Notes under the pieces: generated by a model | What the model saw: the letters and a program-made list of their open reading frames with translations, nothing else | Databases searched by the model: none | What the model was told of the DNA's origin: nothing | Made by a program: the position numbers and the translations under genes | In this document: one piece after another, positions 34,285-43,544 of the stretch | How the letters are laid out: each line of letters begins with the position of its first letter | Numbering within the stretch: position 1 is the first letter of the stretch | Assembly (NCBI RefSeq): GCF_026586625.1 | Contig: NZ_JAODIW010000008.1 | Coordinates: forward strand, 29,332 to 93,331 | Length of the DNA stretch: 64,000 nt | From: Halobium salinum | GTDB lineage: Archaea; Halobacteriota; Halobacteria; Halobacteriales; Haloferacaceae | Direction of reading: 5' to 3'

Positions 34285-36138
34285 ATGTCACACCCCAACC
34301 GCGAGGATATCGACGACCGCTACACGTTCGACCTGACCCGACTGTTCGACTCCCCCGAGGCGTGGGAGCGTGAGTACGACGCGCTCGCGGAGGCGACGGC
34401 GGCCCTCCGAGAGCGGGTCGAGTCGAGCGACGACCGTGCCGACACCCCCGAAGTCGCCGACTCCGGCGAGGCGCTACTCGACGCCCTCGAATCCGTCGAG
34501 TGCCTCGTCCGTCGTCGGAGCCGCCTCGAACTGTACGCCCGACTCCGAGTAGACCTCGACACCGAGGACGGCGACAGACGCACCGACCGCAAGCGGGCGG
34601 CGACCCTGGCGAGCGACGTACGCGAGGTCGTGAACGCCGCCCGGCGCGAGGTCGCCCGCGTCGACCCGGCGACCCTCGACGCGTACCGCGAGTCGACGCC
34701 CGAACTCGCCGCGTTCGACCGCTACCTCGACGACGTCCGGCGACGGTCGGCGCACGTCCGGTCGGCCGAGGTCGAGTCGGTCCTCGCGACGGTCGACGAG
34801 CCGCTCGACGCACCGGTGAGAGTGCTCCGCTCGCTCAAAACCGAGACGTTCGACCCGCCGACCGTCGAACGCCCCGACGGCGAGCGGGTGACGCCGACGA
34901 TGAGTCGCGTCTCCTCCGAGTTGCGTCGCCCGGACCGCGACTACCGTCGGCGCGTGTACGAGGCGTACGTCGGCGCGCTGGACGACCTCGCGCCCGCGTT
35001 CGCCACGGCGATAGGCGAGCGCTACGGGGCGGCCGCCGCCCGCGCCGAGGCGCGGAACTTCGGCTCGGTCAGGGAGATGGCGTTCTCGAAGCCGACGTAT
35101 CCGGAGACGGGGCTCCACCAGCGCTTCCCGCCCGCGGCCCACGACGCGATGCTCGACGGAATTCGCTCGAATCTGGGCCCACACCATCGCCTGCTGGAGC
35201 GACGACGCGAGGCGCTCGGCGTCGGGACGCTCCGCCCGTGGGACCTGCGGGTTCCGCTGGCCGAAGAGGGTGAGGGGCCGACCGCCGACCCCGACCTCCC
35301 CTACGACCGTGCCCGCGAGCTAATCGTCGAGGCGGTCGCCCCGCTGGGCGCCGACTACCAGAGTCGGCTCGCCGACTTCCTCGACGAGCGCCGCGTCGAC
35401 GTGTACGAAGCGGCGAACAAACGCGACGACGTCGCCTACTGCCCGTCCTCGTACGATTCGGGCGCGTTCGTCCTGCTGAACTACCAGGACGACCTCTCCT
35501 CGGCGTTCACCCTCGCACACGAACTCGGGCACGCCATGCACGTCGAGCAACTCCGGGAGGCGAACCGACCGCTGTACGCGACCGGTCCGCGTCCCGTCGA
35601 AGAGGTGCCGAGCCTCCTCCACGAGCTGTTGCTCGCGGACCACCTGCATACCGTCGAAGGGGACGTCTCGGCGCTCGCCACCCACGCGGACGCCCGCCTG
35701 CTCGATACGCTCGACGGGAACCTCTACAACGCCGCGCGCACGTCGCTCGCGATGCACGAACACTACGGCCGGATCGAGGGCGGCGAGTCCCTCTCGCTCG
35801 ACCGTCTCGCGGAGACGTACACCGAGGGCCGCAGGGAGTTCCACGCACCCGTCGAGTACCCCGAGGACGACCGGTACTGGCTCGGCATCAGTCACGACCG
35901 GGCGCCGTACCACTACTACCAGTACGTCCTCGGCGCGACCGGCGCGCTCGTCGTCGCCGACCGCCTCCGCGAGGGGTCGCTCTCCCCCGAGGCGTACGGG
36001 AGCTTCCTCGAATCGACCGGGAGACGGGACGCCGTCGGGAGTTTCGCGGAACTCGGTCTCGACGTGACGACGCCGGCGCCGTTCGAGCGGGCGACCGAGA
36101 CGTTCGCCGACTACGTCGACCGAGTCGAGCGTCGCTGA
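34285..36138 (+). CDS. pepF: Oligoendopeptidase F (M3B zinc metallopeptidase)
   Basis: The enzyme cuts peptides of about 7-20 residues in the cytoplasm. The protein has 617 residues. The N-terminal helical domain (YTFDLTRLFDSPEAWEREY) is the family start. The zinc site is HELGHAMH (His412, Glu413, His416), with the third ligand in the downstream helix EVPSLLHELLLADHL. Late family signatures are GISHDRAPYHYYQYVLGATGA and YGSFLESTGRRDAVGSF. The length matches the family. It is a single-gene unit. Confidence 0.94.
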   Translation: MSHPNREDIDDRYTFDLTRLFDSPEAWEREYDALAEATAALRERVESSDDRADTPEVADSGEALLDALESVECLVRRRSRLELYARLRVDLDTEDGDRRTDRKRAATLASDVREVVNAARREVARVDPATLDAYRESTPELAAFDRYLDDVRRRSAHVRSAEVESVLATVDEPLDAPVRVLRSLKTETFDPPTVERPDGERVTPTMSRVSSELRRPDRDYRRRVYEAYVGALDDLAPAFATAIGERYGAAAARAEARNFGSVREMAFSKPTYPETGLHQRFPPAAHDAMLDGIRSNLGPHHRLLERRREALGVGTLRPWDLRVPLAEEGEGPTADPDLPYDRARELIVEAVAPLGADYQSRLADFLDERRVDVYEAANKRDDVAYCPSSYDSGAFVLLNYQDDLSSAFTLAHELGHAMHVEQLREANRPLYATGPRPVEEVPSLLHELLLADHLHTVEGDVSALATHADARLLDTLDGNLYNAARTSLAMHEHYGRIEGGESLSLDRLAETYTEGRREFHAPVEYPEDDRYWLGISHDRAPYHYYQYVLGATGALVVADRLREGSLSPEAYGSFLESTGRRDAVGSFAELGLDVTTPAPFERATETFADYVDRVERR

Positions 36139-36292
36139 CGCGAGCCCATACGCAGAGCGCGTCGGGGGCGACAACACGCTCTCGACGGGAGCACCACGTC
36201 TCTCCTTTCGGAGTCGACGCTCGACTTCTCGGCCTCCGGCGTCGCTGATACGCGAATCGGGGAGCCACCGAGGTGGTCCGGCCGACCGCGAA

Positions 36293-36640
36293 CTACCGCC
36301 GGAACCGGATGACGACGAACAGGACGAGCGCGGCGACGAGGAAGAGGTCCGAGAGCTGTGCCGCGAACGCGACGCCGAACAGGGCAATCGCCTGCGTGAC
36401 CCCCGTGCCGACGAACGCGCCCGCGGCGAGTGCCCGGAGCGAGTCGCCGGCTGCCGTCGTCGACAGGTAGAGTCCGAAGACGACTGTCGCGACGGAGAAC
36501 GCGATGTCGACGGCCAGGCCCGCGAGCGGGTCTCCGGTCGCGCCGGCGTACAACACGAGGGCGACGTACGCGGCGAGCAACAGTAACTGGACGGCGATAC
36601 GTGGGTCGCGGACGTCGAGGTCGGAACCGGACGCGCTCAT
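36293..36640 (-). CDS. Small membrane protein, unknown function
   Basis: This 115-residue protein starts at ATG 36640 (MSASGSDLDVRDPRIAVQ). It has four hydrophobic segments (LLLLAAYVALVLYAGATG, IAFSVATVVFGLYLS, ALAAGAFVGTGVTQAIAL and LFLVAALVLFVVIRF) and a basic end, RFRR. No family is recognisable. An in-frame upstream ATG at 36808 would add 56 residues that look non-coding. It diverges from the SDR gene at 36756. Confidence 0.7.
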   Translation of the reverse strand: MSASGSDLDVRDPRIAVQLLLLAAYVALVLYAGATGDPLAGLAVDIAFSVATVVFGLYLSTTAAGDSLRALAAGAFVGTGVTQAIALFGVAFAAQLSDLFLVAALVLFVVIRFRR

Positions 36641-36755
36641 AGCCGGAACTCGGCGCTGTGACACTTCACTCCGGCGGTTCGGGCGCTCTTCGGCCGGTGG
36701 CCCCGCATGCGGTCGCCGCCCACAAGAGTATCCTCCCGCCGAGCGTGGAAGAGTC

Positions 36756-37640
36756 GTGAACACCGACACCCCGAACACCACGGACACCCCGAACACCGTC
36801 CTCGTCACCGGCTGTTCCTCCGGCGTCGGCCGCGCGACCGCGCTCGCGTTCGTCGACGCCGGCTGGAGCGTCTATGCGACAGCCCGCGACGCGTCGACAC
36901 TCTCGGAGCTCCGCGACGCCGGCTGTGAGACCGCCGCACTCGACGTGACCGACGACGACGCCGTCTCCCGCGTCGTCTCGCGTATCGCCGACGAGCGGGG
37001 CCGCATCGACTGCCTCGTCAACTGCGCCGGCTACGCGCAGTTCGGCGCGCTGGAGGACATCCCGGTCGAGCAAGCCCAGGCCCAGTACGACGTGAACGTC
37101 CACGGCCCGCACCGACTGATTCGGGCGGTCCTCCCCCACATGCGCGAGCAGGGTTCGGGACGCATCGTCACCGTCTCCGGGACGACCGGTCTCGTCTCGG
37201 CGCCCGGCGGCGGCGCCCACTGCGGGTCGAAAGCCGCACTGGAGGCGATGCACGACGCGCTCCGCGTCGAGGTCGAAGACGAGGGAATCGAAGTCGTCGT
37301 AATCGAGCCCGAGGCCGTCGCGACCGGGTTCAACGACCGCTTCACGGCGGAGTTCGATAACCTCGACCGTTCCGGCGCCTACGACTGGCTCTACCGGATG
37401 TACGACGACAACCTCTCCGTGTGGGGCGGCGGGTCGGCGTCGAGTTCGCCGGAGGAGGTCGCCGACGTCATCGTCCGGACGGCGACCGTCGACGACCCGA
37501 ACGCTCGCTACTACGTCGGCGCCGCGGCCTACGGCTCGGCGGTCATCGGCCACCTCCCGGACCGCGCCCGGGACGGCCTGTTCAAACTCGGGAAGCGGCT
37601 GCTCCCGGTCGCGGCGAAGGTGAAGAACTGGCGCGACTGA
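36756..37640 (+). CDS. SDR-family protein with His replacing the catalytic Tyr
   Basis: The protein has 294 residues from GTG 36756 (MNTDTPNTTDTPNTVLVTG). The coenzyme motif VTGCSSGVGRATALAF and NCAGYAQFG are normal, and the active-site Ser region is TVSGTTGLVSAPGGG. The motif expected to be YxxxK reads HCGSK, so the catalytic tyrosine is His155 (CAC; one transition away from TAC), with Lys159 kept. Either the protein no longer reduces substrates in the usual way, or histidine replaces tyrosine. The C-terminal half (WLYRMYDDNLSVWGGG, LPDRARDGLFKLGKRLLP) resembles membrane-associated SDRs acting on lipids or retinol-like substrates. Confidence 0.87.
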   Translation: MNTDTPNTTDTPNTVLVTGCSSGVGRATALAFVDAGWSVYATARDASTLSELRDAGCETAALDVTDDDAVSRVVSRIADERGRIDCLVNCAGYAQFGALEDIPVEQAQAQYDVNVHGPHRLIRAVLPHMREQGSGRIVTVSGTTGLVSAPGGGAHCGSKAALEAMHDALRVEVEDEGIEVVVIEPEAVATGFNDRFTAEFDNLDRSGAYDWLYRMYDDNLSVWGGGSASSSPEEVADVIVRTATVDDPNARYYVGAAAYGSAVIGHLPDRARDGLFKLGKRLLPVAAKVKNWRD

Positions 37641-37658
37641 CCCGGTCTCCGTCGCGGC

Positions 37659-38522
37659 TCATGCCCAGTCCACCTCGAGCCCCTCGTGGACGACGAACTC
37701 CAGTGCGTTGACGAGGTAGTGGGCGAGAATCACGGCCGGGAGGCTCCCGGTGAGCACGTAGCCGGCGGCGAGGACGAACCCCAGGAGACCGGTGACGACG
37801 ACGCCCGTCGGCCCCTGTGCGCCGTGGCCGAGCGCGAACGCGACCGACGAGAGGGCCGCGAGGAGCCACGGCGAGACGCCGAACCCGGCCGAGAGGGCGC
37901 CCACGAGTACCCCGCGGAACAGGAGTTCCTCGAAGCCGGCGATGACGGGGAGGACGACCAGCAGGAGCACCGCCCAGCCGAGCGCGGACTCCGGGGCGAG
38001 CGCCTCCCTGAGCGCCTCACCGCCGCCGAGGCCGAATCGCTCGCCCACCGCCGCGCCGACCTCGTTGGCGCCGTACAGCGTCACGCCGAGGGCCGCCCCG
38101 GCGAGGAGCGTCGCCGGCGCGAACGCCTCGGCGTCGAGACCGAACGCGCTCGCAGGAACCCCCGTGAGGACGGCGCCGGCGACGAGGAGGCCCCCGAACA
38201 GCCCCTGCGAGACCGCGACGTTCAGAAGGAGCGTGCCGGGTGAGAGGTCCGTCAGGGCGGACGGCCGGGCCGGACCGGTCGAGGCGTGCCCGCCGACCGA
38301 GGAGTGCGGCCAGTCGGCGAAGGGGTAGACGAGGCGGTCACCGCTGGCGGTACCCGCCCTGGCGCCGTCGCGGACGCGGTCGGGGCTGGGTCCGGAGTCA
38401 GCGGGTTCGTCGTCCGCAGACGGCGGTCGCTCGCGGAACTGGCCCTGTGAGAGTCGTGCGAGAAGCAGGAGTAAGGTGAGGACGACGGCCGTGAACCCGG
38501 CGAACGTCGTCCAGTCCGCCAT
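37659..38522 (-). CDS. CPBP-family intramembrane metalloprotease
   Basis: This 287-residue protein has about eight hydrophobic segments. The ABI/CAAX-protease motifs are present: EELLFRGVLVGAL (motif 1, Glu-Glu and Arg), FALGHGAQGPTGVVVTGLLG (motif 2 His), and ILAHYLVNALEF (motif 3 His, Asn). These are the expected metal-binding and catalytic residues in the membrane. Family members process prenylated proteins, peptides or bacteriocins; the substrate here is unknown. It ends 14 bases upstream of the lonB 3' end, on the same strand and upstream of it. Confidence 0.87.
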   Translation of the reverse strand: MADWTTFAGFTAVVLTLLLLLARLSQGQFRERPPSADDEPADSGPSPDRVRDGARAGTASGDRLVYPFADWPHSSVGGHASTGPARPSALTDLSPGTLLLNVAVSQGLFGGLLVAGAVLTGVPASAFGLDAEAFAPATLLAGAALGVTLYGANEVGAAVGERFGLGGGEALREALAPESALGWAVLLLVVLPVIAGFEELLFRGVLVGALSAGFGVSPWLLAALSSVAFALGHGAQGPTGVVVTGLLGFVLAAGYVLTGSLPAVILAHYLVNALEFVVHEGLEVDWA

Positions 38523-38536
38523 TCGATTCGGATGCC

Positions 38537-40636
38537 TTACTGCGGGCTGGGGCTACTCGGGCCGCGGGCGCTGCCCTTCTGGCCCTTGCCGCCTTCGAAG
38601 GCCGAGCCGGTGATGCTGCGCAGGCGGTCGACGAGCGAGTCCTTCTCGGGTTCGCCCTCGAGCGCCACGTCGAGCACCTCCGAGATGTGCGAGACCGGGA
38701 TGATCTCGACCATCTCCTTGTACTCGTCCTCGATCATGACGTCTTGCATGTTCGCCTGCGGGATGATGACGCGGTCCATCCCGGTCTTGGCGGCGGCCTC
38801 GATCTTGTGGGTGACGCCGCCGACGGGGAGCACGTCACCACGAACGGAGAGCGAGCCGGTCATGGCGAGGCTCTGGTCGACGCCCACGTCCTCGAGGGCG
38901 CTGATGACCGCCGTCGCCACGGTGATGGAGGCGGAGTCGCCGTCGACCCCGCCCTGGCCCGCCTGGACGAACTGGATGTGGATGTCCTTCTCCGAGATGT
39001 TCTCGTCGGAGAACTTCTTGATGATGGCGGAGACGTTCGAGACGGCCTCCTGGGCCATCTCCTTCAGCTGCCCGGTGGCGATGACCTCGCCCGGCCCCTG
39101 CGAGGGCGTGACCTCGGCCATGACGGGGAGCACGATGCCCGAGTCCTCGCCCATGACGGCGAGCCCGTTGACGCGGCCGGCCACGTACCCCTCGGAGACC
39201 TGCAGTTCGTAGTCCTTCCGGCGCTCGATGTAGTCGTCGGCGAGCTGCTGCTCGATGGAGCGCGAGCGACTCTTGGCCTGGAGCACGTGGTCGCGCGTGA
39301 CGACGTCCGCGTCCTCCGAGCGGCCGATGTCGCCCGAGACGCGGACGAGGCCGCCGAGGTTACGCAGTTCGAGCGTGAGGTGACCCTTCCGGCCCGAGCG
39401 CCGGCGGGCTTCGAGGATGACCTCCTCGATGGCCTCCTTCGAGAAGTCCGGGAGCCGTCCGTCCTTCGCGACCTCCTGGGCCACGAAGCGGGTGTACTTC
39501 CGGCGCATCTCGGGGGTGTCCTCGATGGTGTCGTCCATGTACACCTCGTACCCGTACCCCTTGATGCGGGAACGGAGCGCGGGGTGCATGTTCTCCATCG
39601 CGTCGAGGTTCCCGGCGGCGATCATGATGAAGTCCGTCGGGACGGGTTCGGTCTGGACCATGGCACCCGAGGAGCGCTCGGACTGGCCCGTGATGGAGAA
39701 CTCGCCCTCCTGGATGGCCGTCATCAGATGCTGCTGGGAGCGGATGTCGAGGGTGTTTATCTCGTCGATGAACAGCACGCCCTTGTTCGCCTTGTGGATG
39801 GCGCCGGGCTCGACGCGGTCGTGGCTCGGCGTCTCCATCCCGCCGGACTGGAACGGGTCGTGGCGCACGTCGCCCAGCAGGGCACCGGCGTGGGCGCCCG
39901 TGGCGTCCTCGAACGGCGCCGTCTTGGTGTCGGCGTTGTTGACGACGAGGTTGGGAATCATCGCGTCGCTGGAGCGCGAACCGTAGCGGAACGCGAGGTA
40001 GATGATACCCGCCGCCAGGATGCCGAGGAGAATCTGGCCCGCGATGATGAGCGAGTAGCCCAGCACCACGGCGATGATGATCCACATGAGGAACGAGCGC
40101 ATCTGGTTGCGCTTTCTGGCTTCCTCCTTGTGGGCCTCGACGATCTGGTCACCCTTGCCCGCGGGGACGGTGCGGACCTTCGGGTTGTTGCCGTCGTCGG
40201 GGTTGTGGTAGACGAGAACGTCCTGCAGTTCCTCTTTGGGGAGGAGTTCGGCCATCGCCTTCGCGAGCATCGACTTCCCGGTCCCGGGCGAGCCGATCAT
40301 CATGACGTGGCGGCGCTGCTTGGCCGCCTTCATCACCACGTCACGGGCGTGTTCCTGCCCGATGACCTGGTCGACTAGCCGGTCGGGAACCTCGATTTCG
40401 GCGGTCGAGTCGATGCGGAGACCACCGAGGAGGTCGTCCTTCCCGACGTCCTCTGCGATCTCGGCCTCGATCTCGACTTCGCTCCCGAGGTCGTCGATGG
40501 ACCGGTCCTCGATCTCCTCCTCGTCGCGAATCTTCGAGGGGGTGTTCGCGTTGTCGCGCCCCTCCTCGTGTGGGGACGACAGCCCGTCGATCCCCTCCTC
40601 CGGGGGGTCGTCGTCGTGGTTTCTATCGTTACTCAT
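38537..40636 (-). CDS. lonB: Archaeal membrane-anchored Lon protease (LonB)
   Basis: LonB is the essential ATP-dependent membrane protease of haloarchaea and degrades regulatory and misfolded proteins. The 699-residue protein has an acidic N-terminal tail, Walker A GSPGTGKSMLAKA, and two membrane helices inserted in the AAA+ domain (MWIIIAVVLGYSLIIAGQIL and LGILAAGIIYLAFRYG). Walker B is GVLFIDEINTLD. The protease domain has the Ser568-Lys611 dyad (DGDSASITVATAV, THKIEAAAK), and the 43-residue spacing matches known Lon enzymes. On the minus strand a TATA-like AGTATATC at about 40675-40682 predicts a start near 40652 and a short leader. Confidence 0.97.
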   Translation of the reverse strand: MSNDRNHDDDPPEEGIDGLSSPHEEGRDNANTPSKIRDEEEIEDRSIDDLGSEVEIEAEIAEDVGKDDLLGGLRIDSTAEIEVPDRLVDQVIGQEHARDVVMKAAKQRRHVMMIGSPGTGKSMLAKAMAELLPKEELQDVLVYHNPDDGNNPKVRTVPAGKGDQIVEAHKEEARKRNQMRSFLMWIIIAVVLGYSLIIAGQILLGILAAGIIYLAFRYGSRSSDAMIPNLVVNNADTKTAPFEDATGAHAGALLGDVRHDPFQSGGMETPSHDRVEPGAIHKANKGVLFIDEINTLDIRSQQHLMTAIQEGEFSITGQSERSSGAMVQTEPVPTDFIMIAAGNLDAMENMHPALRSRIKGYGYEVYMDDTIEDTPEMRRKYTRFVAQEVAKDGRLPDFSKEAIEEVILEARRRSGRKGHLTLELRNLGGLVRVSGDIGRSEDADVVTRDHVLQAKSRSRSIEQQLADDYIERRKDYELQVSEGYVAGRVNGLAVMGEDSGIVLPVMAEVTPSQGPGEVIATGQLKEMAQEAVSNVSAIIKKFSDENISEKDIHIQFVQAGQGGVDGDSASITVATAVISALEDVGVDQSLAMTGSLSVRGDVLPVGGVTHKIEAAAKTGMDRVIIPQANMQDVMIEDEYKEMVEIIPVSHISEVLDVALEGEPEKDSLVDRLRSITGSAFEGGKGQKGSARGPSSPSPQ

Positions 40637-40769
40637 AGAACTGCGTCGCTACTTCAATCGTAGGGTCCTCAACTGATATACTTTCTCCCCCGGTGCGAGG
40701 CGATTGCATCGCCGATTCGACACGGAGGGGCGCTGTATCCCCCGAATACGTCGGGCACACCGTCCCGCG

Positions 40770-40782
40770 GATTTTATAAATA
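40770..40782 (+). promoter_or_regulatory. Core promoter of nadM, leaderless
   Basis: TTTTATAAATA (within 40771-40782) is centred about 27 nt before ATG 40803, the spacing of a haloarchaeal TATA box driving a leaderless mRNA. This also fixes the nadM start, since the frame stays open 33 codons upstream. Confidence 0.7.
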
Positions 40783-40802
40783 CTGGGTGGGAACGGTGGG
40801 GT

Positions 40803-41390
40803 ATGCGGGGGTTCTACATCGGGCGGTTCCAGCCCTACCACAACGGCCACCAACACATGGTCGAAGCAATCAGCGACGAGGTCGACGAACTCGTCCTCGG
40901 CATCGGGAGCGCCGGGGACTCACACACGCCGCGAAACCCCTTCACGGCCGGCGAACGGGTCATGATGCTCACGAAGTCCCTCGCCGAGTTCGACCTCACG
41001 ACCTACGTCGTCCCCATCGAGGACCTCGACCGCAACTCCGTCTGGGTGAGCCACGTCCAGTCGATGAGCCCCAAGTTCGACGTGGCCTACTCCAACAACC
41101 CCCTCGTCATCCAGCTGTTCGAGGAGGCGGGCGTCGAGGTGCGTCGCTCCCCCATGTTCCGCCGCGAGGTGCTCGAAGGCACGGAGCTCCGCCAACGGAT
41201 GATCGACGACGGCGACTGGGAGAACCTCGTCCCGGAGCCCGTCGCCGGCGTCATCGAGGAGATCGGCGGCGTCGACCGCATCCAACACGTCGCCGACTCC
41301 GACTCGAACGGCGCCGGCGACGACGTAGCGGACGACGAACTCCCCGCCGCGGCCCGCGAGATGCCCGACGGCACCGCGGACCCCGAGTGA
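40803..41390 (+). CDS. nadM: Nicotinamide-nucleotide adenylyltransferase
   Basis: The enzyme joins NMN and ATP to make NAD. This 195-residue archaeal-type protein has GRFQPYHNGHQHMVEAI (the nucleotide-binding His-x-x-His), LGIGSAGDSHTPRNPFTAGER, PIEDLDRNSVWVSHV and RRSPMFRREVLEGTELRQRM near the ISTTxxR-equivalent segment. The last roughly 35 residues are an acidic tail typical of halophile enzymes. It starts an operon with the SAM hydrolase and UPF0126 genes and is probably translated from a leaderless mRNA. Confidence 0.95.
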   Translation: MRGFYIGRFQPYHNGHQHMVEAISDEVDELVLGIGSAGDSHTPRNPFTAGERVMMLTKSLAEFDLTTYVVPIEDLDRNSVWVSHVQSMSPKFDVAYSNNPLVIQLFEEAGVEVRRSPMFRREVLEGTELRQRMIDDGDWENLVPEPVAGVIEEIGGVDRIQHVADSDSNGAGDDVADDELPAAAREMPDGTADPE

Positions 41391-41415
41391 GGGCGTCCGA
41401 GACCGACCGCGACCG

Positions 41416-42225
41416 ATGATTACTCTCGCCTCCGACTTCGGCTCGGTGTACCCCGCCGCGATGCGGGGCGTCCTCGCCCGCGAGTGCGACGCTCGCCTCG
41501 AAGACGTGGCCCACGACCTCCCTCGACAGGACGTTCGAGCGGCGGCGTTCTGGCTCCGGTTCGTGCTCGCCGAGTTCCCGCCCGCGGTCCACCTGGTCGT
41601 CGTCGACCCCGGCGTCGGCACCGACCGCGACGCCCTCGTCGTCCGGGTCGGCGACCACGCCCTCGTCGGCCCGGACAACGGCGTCCTGCTCCCGCCGGCC
41701 CGCGCGCTCGCCGAGCGACAGGGGCTCGGCGGGGACGACGGAACCGACGCGGACGCCGGGGCCGACGCCGACGGGGCGGTCGAGGCGTTCGTCCTCGACC
41801 ACCCGGAGCCCGACTCCACGACCTTCCACGGGCGGGACGTGTTCGCGCCCGCCGCCGCGCAGCTGTACGAGGCCGGCGTCGACCACCTGCCCTCACTCCC
41901 CGACCTCGACCCCACCGACGACCCGGTCGACCTGCGGCTCCCGGCGGCGAGCGTCGACGCCGACGGCGCCGACGGGGAGGTGCTCGTCGTCGACGACTTC
42001 GGAAACGCGATTACGAACGTTCCCGGCGACGCCGTCCGGGGCAGGGAGTCGGTGTCGGTGGACGGCGAACGCGTCCCGGTGGGTCGCTCCTTCGCGGCCG
42101 TCGCTCCGGGTGACCGCCTCGTCACCGTCGGTAGCCACGGGTACGCCGAGTGCGACGTGAATCGGGGGCGCGGAGCGGAGGCGTTCGGGCTCGCCCCCGG
42201 CGACGCAGTGCGGTTCGACTTCTGA
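41416..42225 (+). CDS. S-adenosyl-L-methionine hydrolase (SAM hydroxide adenosyltransferase, DUF62)
   Basis: DUF62 enzymes split SAM into adenosine and methionine using water activated by the site that holds halide in chlorinase and fluorinase relatives. The 269-residue protein has ITLASDFGSVYPAAMRGVL, VHLVVVDPGVGTDRDALVV, GPDNGVLLPPARAL and VVDDFGNAITNVPGD. These include the conserved Asp-Phe-Gly and Asp-Pro-Gly-Val-Gly-Thr motifs. A stretch of about 18 acidic residues (GDDGTDADAGADADG) interrupts the central loop. It begins 25 nt after nadM and is followed by a TGATG-linked membrane protein. Confidence 0.92.
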   Translation: MITLASDFGSVYPAAMRGVLARECDARLEDVAHDLPRQDVRAAAFWLRFVLAEFPPAVHLVVVDPGVGTDRDALVVRVGDHALVGPDNGVLLPPARALAERQGLGGDDGTDADAGADADGAVEAFVLDHPEPDSTTFHGRDVFAPAAAQLYEAGVDHLPSLPDLDPTDDPVDLRLPAASVDADGADGEVLVVDDFGNAITNVPGDAVRGRESVSVDGERVPVGRSFAAVAPGDRLVTVGSHGYAECDVNRGRGAEAFGLAPGDAVRFDF

Positions 42226-42851
42226 TGGCGCCGGCACCGGAAGCCGGCGGCGTCTTCGCTCTCATGAACGTCGTCGGGCTCGTCGCCTTCGCGATGGTCG
42301 GCTCGCTCAAGGCGGCCGACGCCGACCTCGACCTCTTCGGCGTCGCCGTCCTCGGCGTCCTGACGGCGCTGGGCGGGGGCACCGTCCGCGACGTCCTGGT
42401 GGGTCGCGTCCCGGGCGCCCTGCGCTCGACCGGCGACGTGGCGGTGGCGCTCCTCGGCGTCGCGCTCGCGGTCCTCCTCGCCCGTCGGGTTCGAGGTCGA
42501 CTCCTCGACCACCCGTTGCTCCTGGCGCCCGACGCGGTCGGCCTCGCCGCCTTCGCCGCGACGGGGGCGCTCGTCGGCCACGAGGCCGGACTCTCGCCGT
42601 TCGGCGTCGTCGCCCTCGCGACGCTCACCGCCGTCGGTGGGGGGAGTCTCGCGGACGTGCTCCTCTCGCGGGTGCCGGTCGTGCTCCGAGAGGAGTTCTA
42701 CGCCACACCCGCGGTGCTCGGCGGGGCACTGTTCTGGCTCGCGGAGTCAGTTGGCGTCGACCCGTCGGCCGCCGCGCTCGGCTGTGCGGGACTCGTGCTC
42801 GGCGTTCGGCTGCTCGCGCTTCGACGGGGCTGGGACCTGCCGTCGCCGTAG
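42225..42851 (+). CDS. UPF0126/TRIC-like membrane protein
   Basis: This 208-residue protein has seven hydrophobic segments in two homologous halves: GLVAFAMVGSLKAADADLDL with GGGTVRDVLVGRVP, and GLAAFAATGALVGHEAG with GGGSLADVLLSRVPVVL. That duplicated glycine-rich pattern defines UPF0126 (YicG), related to trimeric intracellular cation channels. The substrate ion or amino acid is not established. The start is fixed by the TGATG overlap with the SAM hydrolase gene. Confidence 0.88.
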   Translation: MAPAPEAGGVFALMNVVGLVAFAMVGSLKAADADLDLFGVAVLGVLTALGGGTVRDVLVGRVPGALRSTGDVAVALLGVALAVLLARRVRGRLLDHPLLLAPDAVGLAAFAATGALVGHEAGLSPFGVVALATLTAVGGGSLADVLLSRVPVVLREEFYATPAVLGGALFWLAESVGVDPSAAALGCAGLVLGVRLLALRRGWDLPSP

Positions 42852-42871
42852 TCGTCCCGCCGAGCGGATTC

Positions 42872-43378
42872 TTACCCGTCGTTCGCTCCCCCGTCCGGAG
42901 CGTCCGGTCGCTCGTCCGGGTCGAGGAACCCCTGATACGGACAGACGTACTCGTCCCGAATTATCTGCTCGTCGACGATGTCGAGGCCGACCGCGTCGAG
43001 TTCCTCGCCGATGCGGTTGAGGTCGTCGTGGTCCTCGCCGATGGCGTTCACGTAGACGTTCCGTTTCCCGGTCATTATCTCGCGGACGGCCGTCACCCCG
43101 TGTACCTCGCGGGCGCGGTTCGCGAGCTCGCCGCGCTCCGTAATCGGGGCGGTACAGACGATTTTCGTGTAGAGGGGGTACCCCGCCAGTTCGTAGTCGA
43201 TGTCGAGGTGGTACCCACGGATGATGCCACTGCTCTCGAGCTTTTCGAGGCGGGTTCGGACGGTACTGGGAGAGAGGTCGAGTCTCTCCGCCATATCACT
43301 GGAGGAGGTCCGTCGAGCGTCCTCCTGGAGATAGTAGAGGATGTGTCGGTCGACCGAATCCAGTTCGCCGTGTTTCAT
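42872..43378 (-). CDS. Lrp/AsnC-family transcription regulator
   Basis: The 168-residue protein has an N-terminal helix-turn-helix (LDSVDRHILYYLQEDARRTS, DLSPSTVRTRLEKLESSGII) and a C-terminal RAM domain (YPLYTKIVCTAPITERGEL, VREIMTGKRNVYVNAIGED). The RAM domain binds amino-acid effectors in this family. The tail (EYVCPYQGFLDPDERPDAPD) is typical of haloarchaeal Lrp proteins. It diverges from the TrkA-N/APC transporter genes. The large inverted repeat at 43545-43592 lies in the shared intergenic region, so it may regulate that operon. Confidence 0.92.
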   Translation of the reverse strand: MKHGELDSVDRHILYYLQEDARRTSSSDMAERLDLSPSTVRTRLEKLESSGIIRGYHLDIDYELAGYPLYTKIVCTAPITERGELANRAREVHGVTAVREIMTGKRNVYVNAIGEDHDDLNRIGEELDAVGLDIVDEQIIRDEYVCPYQGFLDPDERPDAPDGGANDG

Positions 43379-43544
43379 CGGGCACGTAGCACCTGACCCG
43401 ACGCGCTAATCAGTGTTGCTCCGCGGGGAACCGAGCGGTCGGGCCGCGAAACGACACTGTGCGGCCGTCCTGCTCCGGGTTCTGGTGCGCCCGAGCGACA
43501 CCCGACCCCCGAACCGAGACGATTCCGTGTATTATCCGTGTTGT

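Noticed and set aside
33954..34298. 114-codon minus-strand frame upstream of pepF
   Set aside because: Arg/Gly-rich, no hydrophobic core pattern, and no family resemblance.
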